This document shows, piece after piece, positions 14,372 to 21,963 of a DNA stretch of 26,246 bases. Location of the stretch: positions 1 to 26,246 of the forward strand of contig JAQBGG010000005.1 in the NCBI GenBank assembly GCA_032122625.1. The letters are read 5' to 3'. The stretch comes from CAXMST01 sp032122625 (GTDB lineage Bacteria; Actinomycetota; Thermoleophilia; Solirubrobacterales; 70-9). Within the stretch, counting starts at the first letter, position 1; every line of letters begins with the position of its first letter. The notes beneath the pieces were generated by a model. The model was given only the letters and a program-made list of their open reading frames with translations, did not search any database and had not been told where the DNA came from. The position numbers were made by a program, and so were the translations under genes.

Positions 14372-14776
14372 ATGCGGATCGGACCTACCCGGGTGACTGT
14401 GGGACTCGCCGCCTTGCTCTCCATTGGTGTGATCGCCGCCGGCTGCGGGAGCGATGACTCGACGACATCGAGCACATCGTCCACGACGTCCACCTCGGCC
14501 ACGGACAGCGTCGATCAGGCCGTCGACTCCGCGGTTCAATCCTGCAGCGAGGCCGCTCAGAACCTCGGCGGGTCGACAGGCACGGCGGTCGAGGCCGCCT
14601 GCAAGAGCGTCGGCAGCGCCTTCCAGCAGGATCTGAGCAGTGCCGGCGACGACGTCGACCAGGCGATCTCAGAGGCGGCGCAGTCCTGCAAGCAGACTGT
14701 CAACCAACTGCCTTCGGGTGAAGCTCAGGACGCCCTCTCCAGCCTCTGCGACGCGATCGATAGCGCCGGCAGCTGA
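14372..14776 (+). CDS. Small secreted lipoprotein
   Basis: 134 residues. A signal peptide with a hydrophobic core (LAALLSIGVIAAGC) ends in a lipobox-like AAGC with Cys25, followed by a Ser/Thr-rich tether (DDSTTSSTSSTTSTS) and a helical domain with repeated Cys (QSCSEAA, EAACKSV, QSCKQT, SLCDA), possibly paired in disulfides outside the membrane. No family is recognised. ATG 14372 has GGAGAA 5 bases upstream and is preferred over an in-frame ATG at 14339. It precedes the MscS gene in the same direction. The 14164-14371 stretch upstream has no convincing gene. Confidence 0.8.
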   Translation: MRIGPTRVTVGLAALLSIGVIAAGCGSDDSTTSSTSSTTSTSATDSVDQAVDSAVQSCSEAAQNLGGSTGTAVEAACKSVGSAFQQDLSSAGDDVDQAISEAAQSCKQTVNQLPSGEAQDALSSLCDAIDSAGS

Positions 14777-14807
14777 GGGGCAAGGGGATCCACTGCATGG
14801 GCCCGCC

Positions 14808-15659
14808 TTGCCGCTGACCATCGCCCAGACCGACCAACAGGTCGTCTCCGAGAGCCTGACGACCGCCGATTGGGTCGTAGCGGCCGCGGTCCTGGTCGGC
14901 TCGGTGATCGCCGCGCAGATCGTCAAGCGGCTCGTGGCGAGGGCGGTCGAGGGGGCGGGCGGTGATGAGCGGATCGCGCGGGCCGTGGGTCGCTGGGTCG
15001 CCTACGCGATCGTCCTCGGCGGCGTAGTCACCTTCCTCGTCATCCTCGGGGTACGGCTCGGACCACTGCTCGCGACGTTCGCGGCGCTTGGGGTCGCGAT
15101 CGCCTTCGCACTCCAGGACGACCTGCGCAATCTCTGGTCGGGAATCCAGATCCAGACTCGACGGCCATTCAAGCTCGGGGACGAGATCTCAACAGGAGAG
15201 TGGCAGGGCACCGTGGAGGCCGTGACCCTGCGCGCCATCACCCTGCGGACCCGCGACGGAAAGCAGGTTCTGATCCCGAACGCCAACGTGATGCTGCGGG
15301 GGATCGACAACCGCACGGTCACCCCCACGCGGCGCACCACGCTCACGGTGGGCGTCGCCCACGACACCGATCTCAAGCGCGCCCAGCGGGTCCTGGTCGA
15401 CGCGCTTGGGGAGGTCGAGGAGGTCCAGGGCCTGCCGGAGCCGACGGCCTTTGTGGAGGAGTTCGGCGAGTCGACGATCAACTTTGCGGTCCGCTTCTGG
15501 CACGGGGCCGAGACGCCGGCAATGTGGAGGGCGCGGAGCGCCGCAGCGATCGCGATCAAGGACGCACTCGATGCCGCCGAGATCGAGATTGCGTTCCCCC
15601 AACGCACGGTGTGGATCCAGAATGGACCTGGTCGAGGTGACCGTCGGCGCGAGAGCTGA
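14808..15659 (+). CDS. MscS-family mechanosensitive channel
   Basis: About 283 residues. Three hydrophobic segments lead into the signature pore and beta domain: LLATFAALGVAIAFALQDDL, then LWSGIQIQTRRPFKLGD, GTVEAVTLRAITLRTRDG and VLIPNANVM. A soluble C-domain (to about residue 270) follows. It should open under membrane tension to relieve osmotic shock and sits in the cytoplasmic membrane. The start is uncertain: no ATG or GTG lies in frame near the first TM segment. TTG 14808 is taken here; CTG 14793 has a better-placed AAGGGG 5 bases upstream. It is close behind the lipoprotein gene, and a terminator-like hairpin follows. Confidence 0.88.
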   Translation: MPLTIAQTDQQVVSESLTTADWVVAAAVLVGSVIAAQIVKRLVARAVEGAGGDERIARAVGRWVAYAIVLGGVVTFLVILGVRLGPLLATFAALGVAIAFALQDDLRNLWSGIQIQTRRPFKLGDEISTGEWQGTVEAVTLRAITLRTRDGKQVLIPNANVMLRGIDNRTVTPTRRTTLTVGVAHDTDLKRAQRVLVDALGEVEEVQGLPEPTAFVEEFGESTINFAVRFWHGAETPAMWRARSAAAIAIKDALDAAEIEIAFPQRTVWIQNGPGRGDRRRES

Positions 15660-15667
15660 GACTCCCT

Positions 15668-15683
15668 CGGGGACGGGGCCCCG
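15668..15683 (+). terminator. Terminator after the MscS gene
   Basis: CGGGG-ACGGGG-CCCCG hairpin starting 9 bases after the MscS stop, followed by the T-rich run GCTTCCTTTTCCC. Good intrinsic-terminator geometry for this genome. Confidence 0.5.
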
Positions 15684-15741
15684 GCTTCCTTTTCCCTCGC
15701 CTCCGGCCTCGGTAAGTCCACGACGATGCGATAGGGTCATA

Positions 15742-15755
15742 GTTGCAGTCGCAAC
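15742..15755. promoter_or_regulatory. GTTGC-N4-GCAAC dyad before the CDGSH gene
   Basis: A perfect 5-bp dyad with a 4-base spacer ends 10 bases before the ribosome site of the iron-sulfur protein gene. It could be an operator or a short mRNA hairpin. A closely related GTTGC-C-GCAAC is found at 19313-19323 before the histone-like gene. Confidence 0.3.
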
Positions 15756-15778
15756 AGTCTAGTTTGGAGGGGACCCCA

Positions 15779-16435
15779 TTGAGCCGAGAAGCCGCTGACG
15801 GCCCGACGATCACCGTGACCGAGAACGGTCCCTACATGCTCGAGGGCGCCGCCGAGGTTCGCGACGCCAAGGCGGCCACGGTCTCCGAGGCGGGCAAGGT
15901 CTTTCTCTGTCGTTGCGGACGCTCTTCGAACAAGCCGTTCTGCGACGGCACGCACAAGAAGGTCGGGTTCGAAGGCACCGAGACCGCCGACACGGGTCCG
16001 ATCGCCGAGCGGCGCGACGACTACGAGGCTGCCGAGGTGACGATCCACGACGATCGCAGCGTCTGCGCGCACGCCGGCGAGTGCACCGATCGCACCCCCT
16101 CGGTCTGGAGGCTCAACACCGAGCCGTGGATCAATCCCACGGGGGCTCCCACGGAGGAGATCAAGTCGACGATCCGCCACTGCCCGTCCGGCGCCCTGAC
16201 CTATTCTGAGCCGGGCAGCGGTGAGCCGGCCGAGGAGCCGATGAGCCAGGCGGTCAAGGCCTCGGTCGACGGTCCGTACCACGTGCGCGGCGGCATTCCG
16301 GTGATCTCCGCAGGCGGCGAGGGCTACGAGGTCCGCAACCGCCAGACGCTCTGTCGCTGCGGGGGCTCCTCGAACAAGCCGTTCTGCGACGGCACCCACT
16401 GGAAGGGTTTCAAGGACCCGCAGGGCGACGCCTGA
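15779..16435 (+). CDS. CDGSH - divergent 4Fe-4S - CDGSH iron-sulfur protein
   Basis: 218 residues from TTG 15779, which has GGAGGGG 6 bases upstream. Three metal-binding modules in order: a CDGSH domain (C44, C46, C55, H59; CRCGRSSNKPFCDGTH), a divergent 4Fe-4S mono-cluster domain of the Fer4_19 type (C96, C102, C135 in SVCAHAGECTD and RHCPSGALTY), and a second CDGSH domain (C192, C194, C203, H207). CDGSH domains bind a redox-active 2Fe-2S cluster with three Cys and one His, so all ligands are present. The protein is soluble and probably acts in electron transfer or cluster handling; the partner is unknown. It seems to be a single-gene unit behind its own dyad. Confidence 0.9.
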   Translation: MSREAADGPTITVTENGPYMLEGAAEVRDAKAATVSEAGKVFLCRCGRSSNKPFCDGTHKKVGFEGTETADTGPIAERRDDYEAAEVTIHDDRSVCAHAGECTDRTPSVWRLNTEPWINPTGAPTEEIKSTIRHCPSGALTYSEPGSGEPAEEPMSQAVKASVDGPYHVRGGIPVISAGGEGYEVRNRQTLCRCGGSSNKPFCDGTHWKGFKDPQGDA

Positions 16436-16517
16436 TCCTAAGTCGGAATGGATCTGGGGCCAGCCGGCGGTCCAACTCAATCAGTGCCCGGGCCGATGGA
16501 GTCGGACCCCTACCGGC

Positions 16518-17849
16518 TCACCGCCGCTTGCGAAGGCTCAGCCTCTTGGCCTTCGTCTTTGAGTCCGTGCTCAGCTTGGGGCGGAAGCTGACTCGGGCCT
16601 TCGTTTTCGCCTTCCCTTTCGCCGCGAGCTTGCGCTTCAGCGCACCCGTCGGGCGTGCGAGCAGGCGGACTTGGGCCTGGGTGGCGCCCTTTTTCACCCG
16701 CTTCAGGCCCTTGCCCGCGAGGCTCAGCTTGCCCGGGCCGGGAACGCTGACGGTCAGCTTTGCGGTTCCCTTGCCGCGGTTGCGCTTGACCTTGACGATC
16801 CGCAGGCCCGCCCCGGTGTTGACGATCCAGTCCAGCGCCAGCCCCTCGGGGCCGGAGGCGCCGCCGATGAAGGCGGGGTCGATGCCGGAGCCGTCGAGGT
16901 TGGCGCGGCCGATCGCGTTGATGTCGTAGTCGGCCCAGAAGACGTGGCTCCCCTCCAGCGCGACGCCGTAGGCGTAGGAGGTCGGGATAAAGCTCTGATC
17001 GATCGCCGTGCCGTCCAGTTTGGCGCGGCCGATCGTGTTGGCGGAGCCGTTCGACCAGTAGACGTGGGAATCGCTGACGGCGAGGCCCTCCGGGCGGTCC
17101 GCGGTGGGCTGGATGAAGAGCGGGTTGACCCCGAGCGTGCCCAAGTCGCTGTTGCCGATCCGCGAGTTCTGGTAGTCGGCCCAGTAGACGTTGTTGCCGC
17201 CGACGGCCAGGCCCCTGACATTATTTGACTGCGGGGCAAGCAACTGCTGGTTGACGCCGGTCCCGTCCAGGTTGGCCCTGCCGATCCAGTCGTCGCTGGC
17301 CCAGTAGACGTGGGCGTCGCCGAGAGCAAGCGTGTTCTCGCCTCCCGGGTTCAAGGCGATGTAGTCGGGGTCAACGCCGCTGCCGTCGAGGTTTGCGCGG
17401 CCGATGAAACCCGTGTCCCCGGCCCAGAAGATGTGGCGGTCGTTGACCGCGAGGCCGATGCTCGGGCTCAGGGGGAGGGCTACAGCGATGAAGCTCTGGT
17501 CGACGGCGGAGCCGTCGAGGTTGGCCCGCCCGATCGTGCCCTCGTCGTTGTTGACCCAGTAGACGAGCGCCTCGGCGCGCGAGGGCAGCGTCAGGCAGAG
17601 CGCCAGGATCGTCGCGAGCCCCAGCACGAGCCCACAGGAGCGGAGCCTGACCCCGCTCGAGCCCGAACCGATGCCGCCGCCGCCGAACACGGAAACCAGC
17701 GTACTCCTCGAGGCGAGAATCACCAACCCGTGAGCGGCGCCGAATTCGTTCCCGCCACAGCCGACCGAGAGGAACACCAAGGGGACGAGGCAGAGAAGCA
17801 GGACCGCGGTCAGTCTCCGCGTCGTCAACTCGAGGGGTCGGAGGGCCAT
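16518..17849 (-). CDS. Secreted six-bladed YWTD-like beta-propeller protein
   Basis: 443 residues from ATG 17849. Six repeats of about 41 residues carry the pattern HVYW-x(5-8)-IGRANLDGSGVDPxFI, as in LDL-receptor YWTD propellers, and should close a six-bladed propeller for binding. The C-terminal 100 residues are Lys/Arg-rich with a predicted strand-rich domain (GTAKLTVSVPGPGKLSLAGKG), a tail I associate with secreted proteins of Solirubrobacterales. Two hydrophobic segments precede the propeller: residues about 13-30 ending in SVGC, and about 72-92 ending in SRAEA just before blade 1. The second is a normal signal peptide, so GTG 17690 may be the real start and the first 53 residues non-coding or a lipoprotein-type alternative. 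Function unknown; exported binding protein likely. Confidence 0.8.
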   Translation of the reverse strand: MALRPLELTTRRLTAVLLLCLVPLVFLSVGCGGNEFGAAHGLVILASRSTLVSVFGGGGIGSGSSGVRLRSCGLVLGLATILALCLTLPSRAEALVYWVNNDEGTIGRANLDGSAVDQSFIAVALPLSPSIGLAVNDRHIFWAGDTGFIGRANLDGSGVDPDYIALNPGGENTLALGDAHVYWASDDWIGRANLDGTGVNQQLLAPQSNNVRGLAVGGNNVYWADYQNSRIGNSDLGTLGVNPLFIQPTADRPEGLAVSDSHVYWSNGSANTIGRAKLDGTAIDQSFIPTSYAYGVALEGSHVFWADYDINAIGRANLDGSGIDPAFIGGASGPEGLALDWIVNTGAGLRIVKVKRNRGKGTAKLTVSVPGPGKLSLAGKGLKRVKKGATQAQVRLLARPTGALKRKLAAKGKAKTKARVSFRPKLSTDSKTKAKRLSLRKRR

Positions 17850-17882
17850 CGAGTCGTCATCCTTCCGAACTCGCGCAAGGAG

Positions 17883-17895
17883 CCCCCCCCCCCCC
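17883..17895. repeat. Homopolymer of 13 C
   Basis: A run of 13 C lies in the 103-bp gap between the divergent propeller (start 17849) and thioesterase (start 17953) genes. Tracts of this length slip during replication and are also prone to sequencing and assembly error. Confidence 0.95.
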
Positions 17896-17952
17896 GACGC
17901 TTGCGGAGCCAGGGGTCAGCGCCGCTCCGGCTCGAAGGAATAGGCTCCGCCG

Positions 17953-19239
17953 GTGAGGTTGAGCGTGGAGCCCCGGGACGGTCTGGTCGACGATCCGCCA
18001 TCGATCACGCTCGAGGGGGCGGAGGCCGGCGAGTCGATCGAACTCGAGCTCGCGACCACAGACGCCGCCGTTCACCGCTGGCGCTTCTCGGGGAGCTACA
18101 CCGCGGGCCAGGGCGGCGAGCTCGACCTCGACCGTGCCCTCCTCGCGGATGCCCCCTCTGACGCCCCGGACCCGAGCGCCCCGTTCTGGGCGATGGAGTT
18201 TGCGAGCGAGGACGAGCCGCCGGTCGCGTTCACTGCCCCACCCGACTCGCTTGAATACGAACTGACAGCCACCTCGGCCTCCAGCTCCGAGACAGTCAAG
18301 CTGACCCGCCGCTGGACGGCCCCCGGCGTCAGCTCGGCGGCGTTGAGCGGAGAGGGCTTTGCCGGAACACTGTTCTCGCCCGAGGCGCACGGGCGATCCG
18401 CGGTCTTGCTGATCCCGGGCTCAACGGGAGCGTCTGCGATGGAACCGACCGCCGCGCTTCTCGCATCCCGTGGGTACCCCGCATTCGTGGCCGCCTACAT
18501 GCAGGAGGAGGGCCTACCGGCGGCGCTCGAGGAGATTCCGGCCGAGATCACCGGACGTGCTCTTGCCGCCCTGCGTGCGGAGACCGGAGCGAAGCGCGTG
18601 GCCGTGCTCAGCGCATCGGTCGGGACGCAGGGAGCACTCGCCGCGCTCGCGCTCGACCCCGCTGCCGCGGCAGACTGCGCGATCGCGATAGCGCCCAGCA
18701 GCGTCATCTGGCAGGCGCTTCCAGCGAACGGCGGTCGCCCCCCGAACAAGGCCGCATGGTCCCACGGCGGAGAGCCACTCCCCTGGCTTCCGATCCACGG
18801 TGAGCGCCTGCTACCCGAGATTGTCAAACACGCGCTTCTGCGGCGCATCTCGCCCCACCCGCGGCCCAGCGCGCTGCACATGCTCAACGCCTACGAGCCC
18901 TCGCTCGACAAGACCGAAGACGTCGAGCGGGCAACGATCCCGGTGGAGGAGATCGCCTGCCCGCTGCTCCTCGCCTGCGGCGAGGACGACCAGATGTGGC
19001 CCGGGGCGAGGATGGCGGCGGCGATCGCCCAACGCCGGGGTGCAGCGGGTGTAGGCGCCGAAGACGTAATGCTTTCGTTCGCCGACGCGGGCCACTTCAT
19101 CCGCCCTCCCGTCACGCCCACCACAGTGCCCTGGAACGACGCCCTCGTCTCGGGCGGCACAGCAGCTGGAAACGCACGGGCCCAGTCCGAGACTTGGAAA
19201 ACGATGCTCTCCTTCCTCGATACGCACCTGACTTCCTGA
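17953..19239 (+). CDS. Acyl-CoA thioesterase / bile-acid-CoA:amino-acid N-acyltransferase family protein
   Basis: 428 residues. The N-terminal beta-domain (about 1-125) fits the Bile_Hydr_Trans type seen in acyl-CoA thioesterases, and the rest is the BAAT C-terminal alpha/beta-hydrolase. Catalytic residues are visible: Ser222 in LSASVGTQGA (the usual GxSxG has lost its first Gly), Asp345 or Asp346 in ACGEDDQMWPG, and His381 in DAGHFIRPPVTP. Human BAAT uses Cys and thioesterases use Ser, so hydrolysis of an acyl-CoA or related ester is more likely here. GTG 17953 has only a distant GAAGGA; GTG 17965 is an alternative. It diverges from the propeller gene across the poly-C tract. No signal peptide, so cytosolic. 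Confidence 0.85.
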   Translation: MRLSVEPRDGLVDDPPSITLEGAEAGESIELELATTDAAVHRWRFSGSYTAGQGGELDLDRALLADAPSDAPDPSAPFWAMEFASEDEPPVAFTAPPDSLEYELTATSASSSETVKLTRRWTAPGVSSAALSGEGFAGTLFSPEAHGRSAVLLIPGSTGASAMEPTAALLASRGYPAFVAAYMQEEGLPAALEEIPAEITGRALAALRAETGAKRVAVLSASVGTQGALAALALDPAAAADCAIAIAPSSVIWQALPANGGRPPNKAAWSHGGEPLPWLPIHGERLLPEIVKHALLRRISPHPRPSALHMLNAYEPSLDKTEDVERATIPVEEIACPLLLACGEDDQMWPGARMAAAIAQRRGAAGVGAEDVMLSFADAGHFIRPPVTPTTVPWNDALVSGGTAAGNARAQSETWKTMLSFLDTHLTS

Positions 19240-19374
19240 CGGAGCGAGCGGGGCTCGGCGGCAGGGCGGCTGACCCGTAACAACTACGCACTCCGACGCG
19301 GGCGCCGCTACGGTTGCCGCAACACCCACGGCGAACCTACGCTCGCCGGGCACACCACTATCGAGAGGAAGACC

Positions 19375-19800
19375 ATGGCCCAGAAGGCAGCTACACGTTC
19401 CCGCACGACTGCGAAGAAGACCACGAAGACCACCGCGAAGAAGAGCGCCAGTGCGGCGAAGCCCGTCGATCGGCTGGACGACGCGATCGCGGCGGCTCAG
19501 GACGCACTCAAGGACTTGCGGGGCGACCTCAGCAGAGGGCGGCGCGACCTCGTGAAGGACATGGACAAGACCTTGAAGGACGCGCGCAGCAACCTGCGCC
19601 GAGTCCGCGGCACGATCGTCGAGGACCTCGGGGAGGTCGGTCGAAAGCTCAGCGGCAGCGACGGCGCCAAGCGCAAGCCGGCGGCCCGCAAGCCAGCGGC
19701 TTCGAAGCGCAAGCCCCCCGCACGCAAGCCCGCAGCGGCGAAGTCGAAGCCCAAGGCAAAGAAGCCCAAGGCAAAGCCCAAGCCCAAGGCAAAGAAGTAG
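19375..19800 (+). CDS. Histone H1-like Lys/Ala/Pro-rich DNA-binding protein
   Basis: 141 residues, very basic. The layout is a Lys/Thr/Ala-rich N-tail (TRSRTTAKKTTKTTAKK), a central charged helix (about 30-95; DDAIAAAQDALKDLRGDL) that may form a coiled coil, and a C-tail of KPAA/KPKAKK repeats like eukaryotic H1 and bacterial Hc1-type proteins. It should bind DNA non-specifically and compact the nucleoid. ATG 19375 has GAGGAAG 4 bases upstream. A GTTGC-C-GCAAC palindrome lies 51 bp before the start. It stands alone before the cyclase at 19883. Confidence 0.85.
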   Translation: MAQKAATRSRTTAKKTTKTTAKKSASAAKPVDRLDDAIAAAQDALKDLRGDLSRGRRDLVKDMDKTLKDARSNLRRVRGTIVEDLGEVGRKLSGSDGAKRKPAARKPAASKRKPPARKPAAAKSKPKAKKPKAKPKPKAKK

Positions 19801-19882
19801 GCGCCCGCTCCGCCGGCCCTCCCGTCCGGCAGTTGACGGGCACCGCGGTCTAAGGACTCGGCCGGCGGGTAGTGTGGGACTG

Positions 19883-21214
19883 GTGGACGTTCCGCAGACC
19901 CATTACGCACGCAGCGGTGATCTGCAGATCGCCTACCAGGTGGTGGGCGAGGGACCACTCGACATCGTGCTGATTCCGGCTTACCTGTCAAACATCGAGT
20001 TGTTCTGGGAGCTGCCGAGCTTCGCGCGCTTCTTCGGGCAGCTCTCGTCGTTTGCCCGGCTGATCCTCTTCGACCGGCGCGGGAGCGGGATGTCCGACGG
20101 GATCGCCGGCGCGACTCCGCTGGAGGAGACGATCGACGACGTGCAGTCAGTGATCGACGCGGTCGGCTCCGAGCAGCCGGTGCTGATCTCCTTCCTCGAG
20201 GGAGCCGGCTTGACGGCATTGTTCGCCGCCTCCCATCCGGACCTGGTCCGCGCACTGGTCCTGATCTCGCCGCAACCCCGCCTCGTTGCAGGACCGGGAT
20301 ACGAGTGGGCGCCCAGTGTCGAGGAGCGCGCTCAGTTAGTCGAGGCGATCGTCGAGTCCTGGGGAACCAACTCGCCCGCAAACCCGCTGGCCAGGGTTCT
20401 CGCCAGCGGCAGCGAGCGAGGCCGAAGTCTGGCGGCGCGCATACAGCGCCTGGCGATGAGCCCGGCTGCCGCTGCCGCCGCGCTGGCGGCGATCGGCGAG
20501 ACGGATGTGCGTGATGTGCTGGGCAGCGTGCAGTGCCCGACCCTGGTGCTGCGCCTGGAGGGCGACGCCTACCTCGACGAGCGCCACTCGAGCTACGTCG
20601 CCGAGCACATCCCCAACGCCGACTACGTCGAGGTTCCCGGTGACGGGGCCCTCTGGGTCGGCGCCGAGGACGCAATGGCCGATGAGATCCAGCATTTCCT
20701 CACGGGGGTGAGGCGACCGGTCGTCAGCGACCGCGTGCTCGCCACGGTGTTGTTCACCGACATCGTCGGCTCGACCGAGCGCGCCGCGGAGCTGGGCGAC
20801 GCAGCCTGGCGGTCGCTGCTCAAACGCCACGACCGCGTGGTGCGCGAGGAGGTCGAACGCCACCGCGGGCGCTTCGTGAAGTCGCTCGGCGACGGCGCGC
20901 TCGCCGTGTTCGACGGTCCCAGCCGCGCGATCAGCAGCGCGATCGCCGCCCGCGACCGGATCCGTGAGCTGGGCCTGGAGATCCGCGCCGGCCTGCACAC
21001 CGGCGAGTGCGAGCTGCTCCCCGACGACGACGTCGGCGGGCTCGCAGTCCACATCGGCGCGCGCGTCAGCAGCCTCGCCGGACCGGGAGAGGTGCTCGTC
21101 AGCAGCACCGTCCGCGACCTCGTCGTCGGCTCAGGCCAGACCTTGACCGACCGCGGCGAGCACGAGCTCAAGGGCGTGCCCGGGCCGTGGCGGATCTTCG
21201 CGGCCGCCGGCTAG
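19883..21214 (+). CDS. Degenerate alpha/beta-hydrolase fused to class III nucleotide cyclase
   Basis: 443 residues, paralogue of the fusion at 2901-4250. The hydrolase half (about 1-275) has lost its active site: the GFSDAG nucleophile segment is SFLEGA, and the His of GADHF is replaced in GDGALW, so it probably acts as a sensor or folding domain. The cyclase half keeps both metal Asp (LFTDIVGST and LGDGALAVFDGP), has the adenine-selecting Lys (GRFVKSLGD) that the paralogue lacks, and the Arg in HIGARVSSLA, so ATP is the likely substrate. GTG 19883 aligns residue for residue with the paralogue start (VDVPQTHYAR against MLKPEIRYAR); GTG 19874 is equally possible. No ribosome site is clear. A hairpin and then the HD-protein gene follow. 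Confidence 0.9.
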   Translation: MDVPQTHYARSGDLQIAYQVVGEGPLDIVLIPAYLSNIELFWELPSFARFFGQLSSFARLILFDRRGSGMSDGIAGATPLEETIDDVQSVIDAVGSEQPVLISFLEGAGLTALFAASHPDLVRALVLISPQPRLVAGPGYEWAPSVEERAQLVEAIVESWGTNSPANPLARVLASGSERGRSLAARIQRLAMSPAAAAAALAAIGETDVRDVLGSVQCPTLVLRLEGDAYLDERHSSYVAEHIPNADYVEVPGDGALWVGAEDAMADEIQHFLTGVRRPVVSDRVLATVLFTDIVGSTERAAELGDAAWRSLLKRHDRVVREEVERHRGRFVKSLGDGALAVFDGPSRAISSAIAARDRIRELGLEIRAGLHTGECELLPDDDVGGLAVHIGARVSSLAGPGEVLVSSTVRDLVVGSGQTLTDRGEHELKGVPGPWRIFAAAG

Positions 21215-21215
21215 T

Positions 21216-21233
21216 CGAGGCCCCGACCCCTCG
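21216..21233 (+). terminator. Hairpin after the cyclase
   Basis: CGAGG-N8-CCTCG directly after the cyclase stop (21214), within the 83-bp gap before the HD-domain gene. Short stem and no T-tract, so only a weak terminator candidate. Confidence 0.3.
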
Positions 21234-21297
21234 GCACCGCCGAAACGACGCCGGGTCCTATCCTTCCAAGGGTGCGTGAGCAGTGGAGGGAGCGTTG

Positions 21298-21915
21298 ATG
21301 AAAGCCGACTCGACCGAGCCCGAGGTCGAACCGCCGGCTTTCATTGCTGAGTCCGAGCGCCTCGACAGGGCGTTCTCGGTCGCCCGCCGCGCCCATGCGG
21401 GACACACCAAGGCCAGCAGGCCTTACCTCCATCACCCGATCGAGGTCGCGGAGCTGCTGCGCGACGGCGGCTACAGCGAGGCGACGATCGCCGTCGGCCT
21501 GCTTCACGACGTGATCGAGGATTCGCGGGCCACGGTCGGGGACATGGTCGAAGGCTTCGGCCCGGAGGCGGGGAAGATGGTTGCGGCCCTGACTGAGGAC
21601 CCGACCATCGAGGATTGGGAGGCCCGCAAGCGGGCGCTGCGCGAGCGGGCTGCCGTGGCAGGGCCTGAATGCATCGCGATCTACATCGCCGACAAGCTCG
21701 CCAACCTGAATGACTGGCGGCTCGTCTCCGCAGAGGTCGGCGATCGGGCCGTCGAGTTCTTCAAGGCGCCAACGCTCGACGCCAGGATCCGCGCCTGGCG
21801 CGCCGACCTCGAGATGGGCGAACGGCACGCACCGAACCTGGCGTTCAACGCGCGCCTGCGCCGCGAGCTCGAGGAGTTCGTCGGCGAGCAGTCGCCCGAT
21901 TCAGGTCTGGGTTAG
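21298..21915 (+). CDS. HD-domain protein of the SpoT/small alarmone hydrolase type
   Basis: 205 residues, only an HD phosphohydrolase domain. The RelA/SpoT hydrolase motifs are all seen: YLHHPIEVAELL (H45, H46), GLLHDVIEDS (the HDxxED motif at 70-75) and IYIADKLANL (D132). No synthetase, TGS or ACT domain is present, matching stand-alone alarmone hydrolases such as Mesh1, which remove pyrophosphate from (p)ppGpp or act on NADPH with Mn2+. The real substrate is inference. ATG 21298 has GGAGGG 7 bases upstream. It lies 83 bp after a nucleotide cyclase, in the same direction. Confidence 0.85.
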   Translation: MKADSTEPEVEPPAFIAESERLDRAFSVARRAHAGHTKASRPYLHHPIEVAELLRDGGYSEATIAVGLLHDVIEDSRATVGDMVEGFGPEAGKMVAALTEDPTIEDWEARKRALRERAAVAGPECIAIYIADKLANLNDWRLVSAEVGDRAVEFFKAPTLDARIRAWRADLEMGERHAPNLAFNARLRRELEEFVGEQSPDSGLG

Positions 21916-21963
21916 CGACGACCCGCTTCGAGGGGCCCCACGAATCAGAAAGGGATAGTTGAA

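Noticed and set aside
14797..14817. ATG 14797 with a ribosome site as the start of the MscS gene
   Set aside because: It is out of frame and ends after six codons. It could be a tiny coupled ORF but nothing else supports that.
16830..17560. Periodic repeats that might suggest a CRISPR or tandem repeat array
   Set aside because: The roughly 125-bp period encodes the blades of the beta-propeller; repeats are imperfect and in frame.
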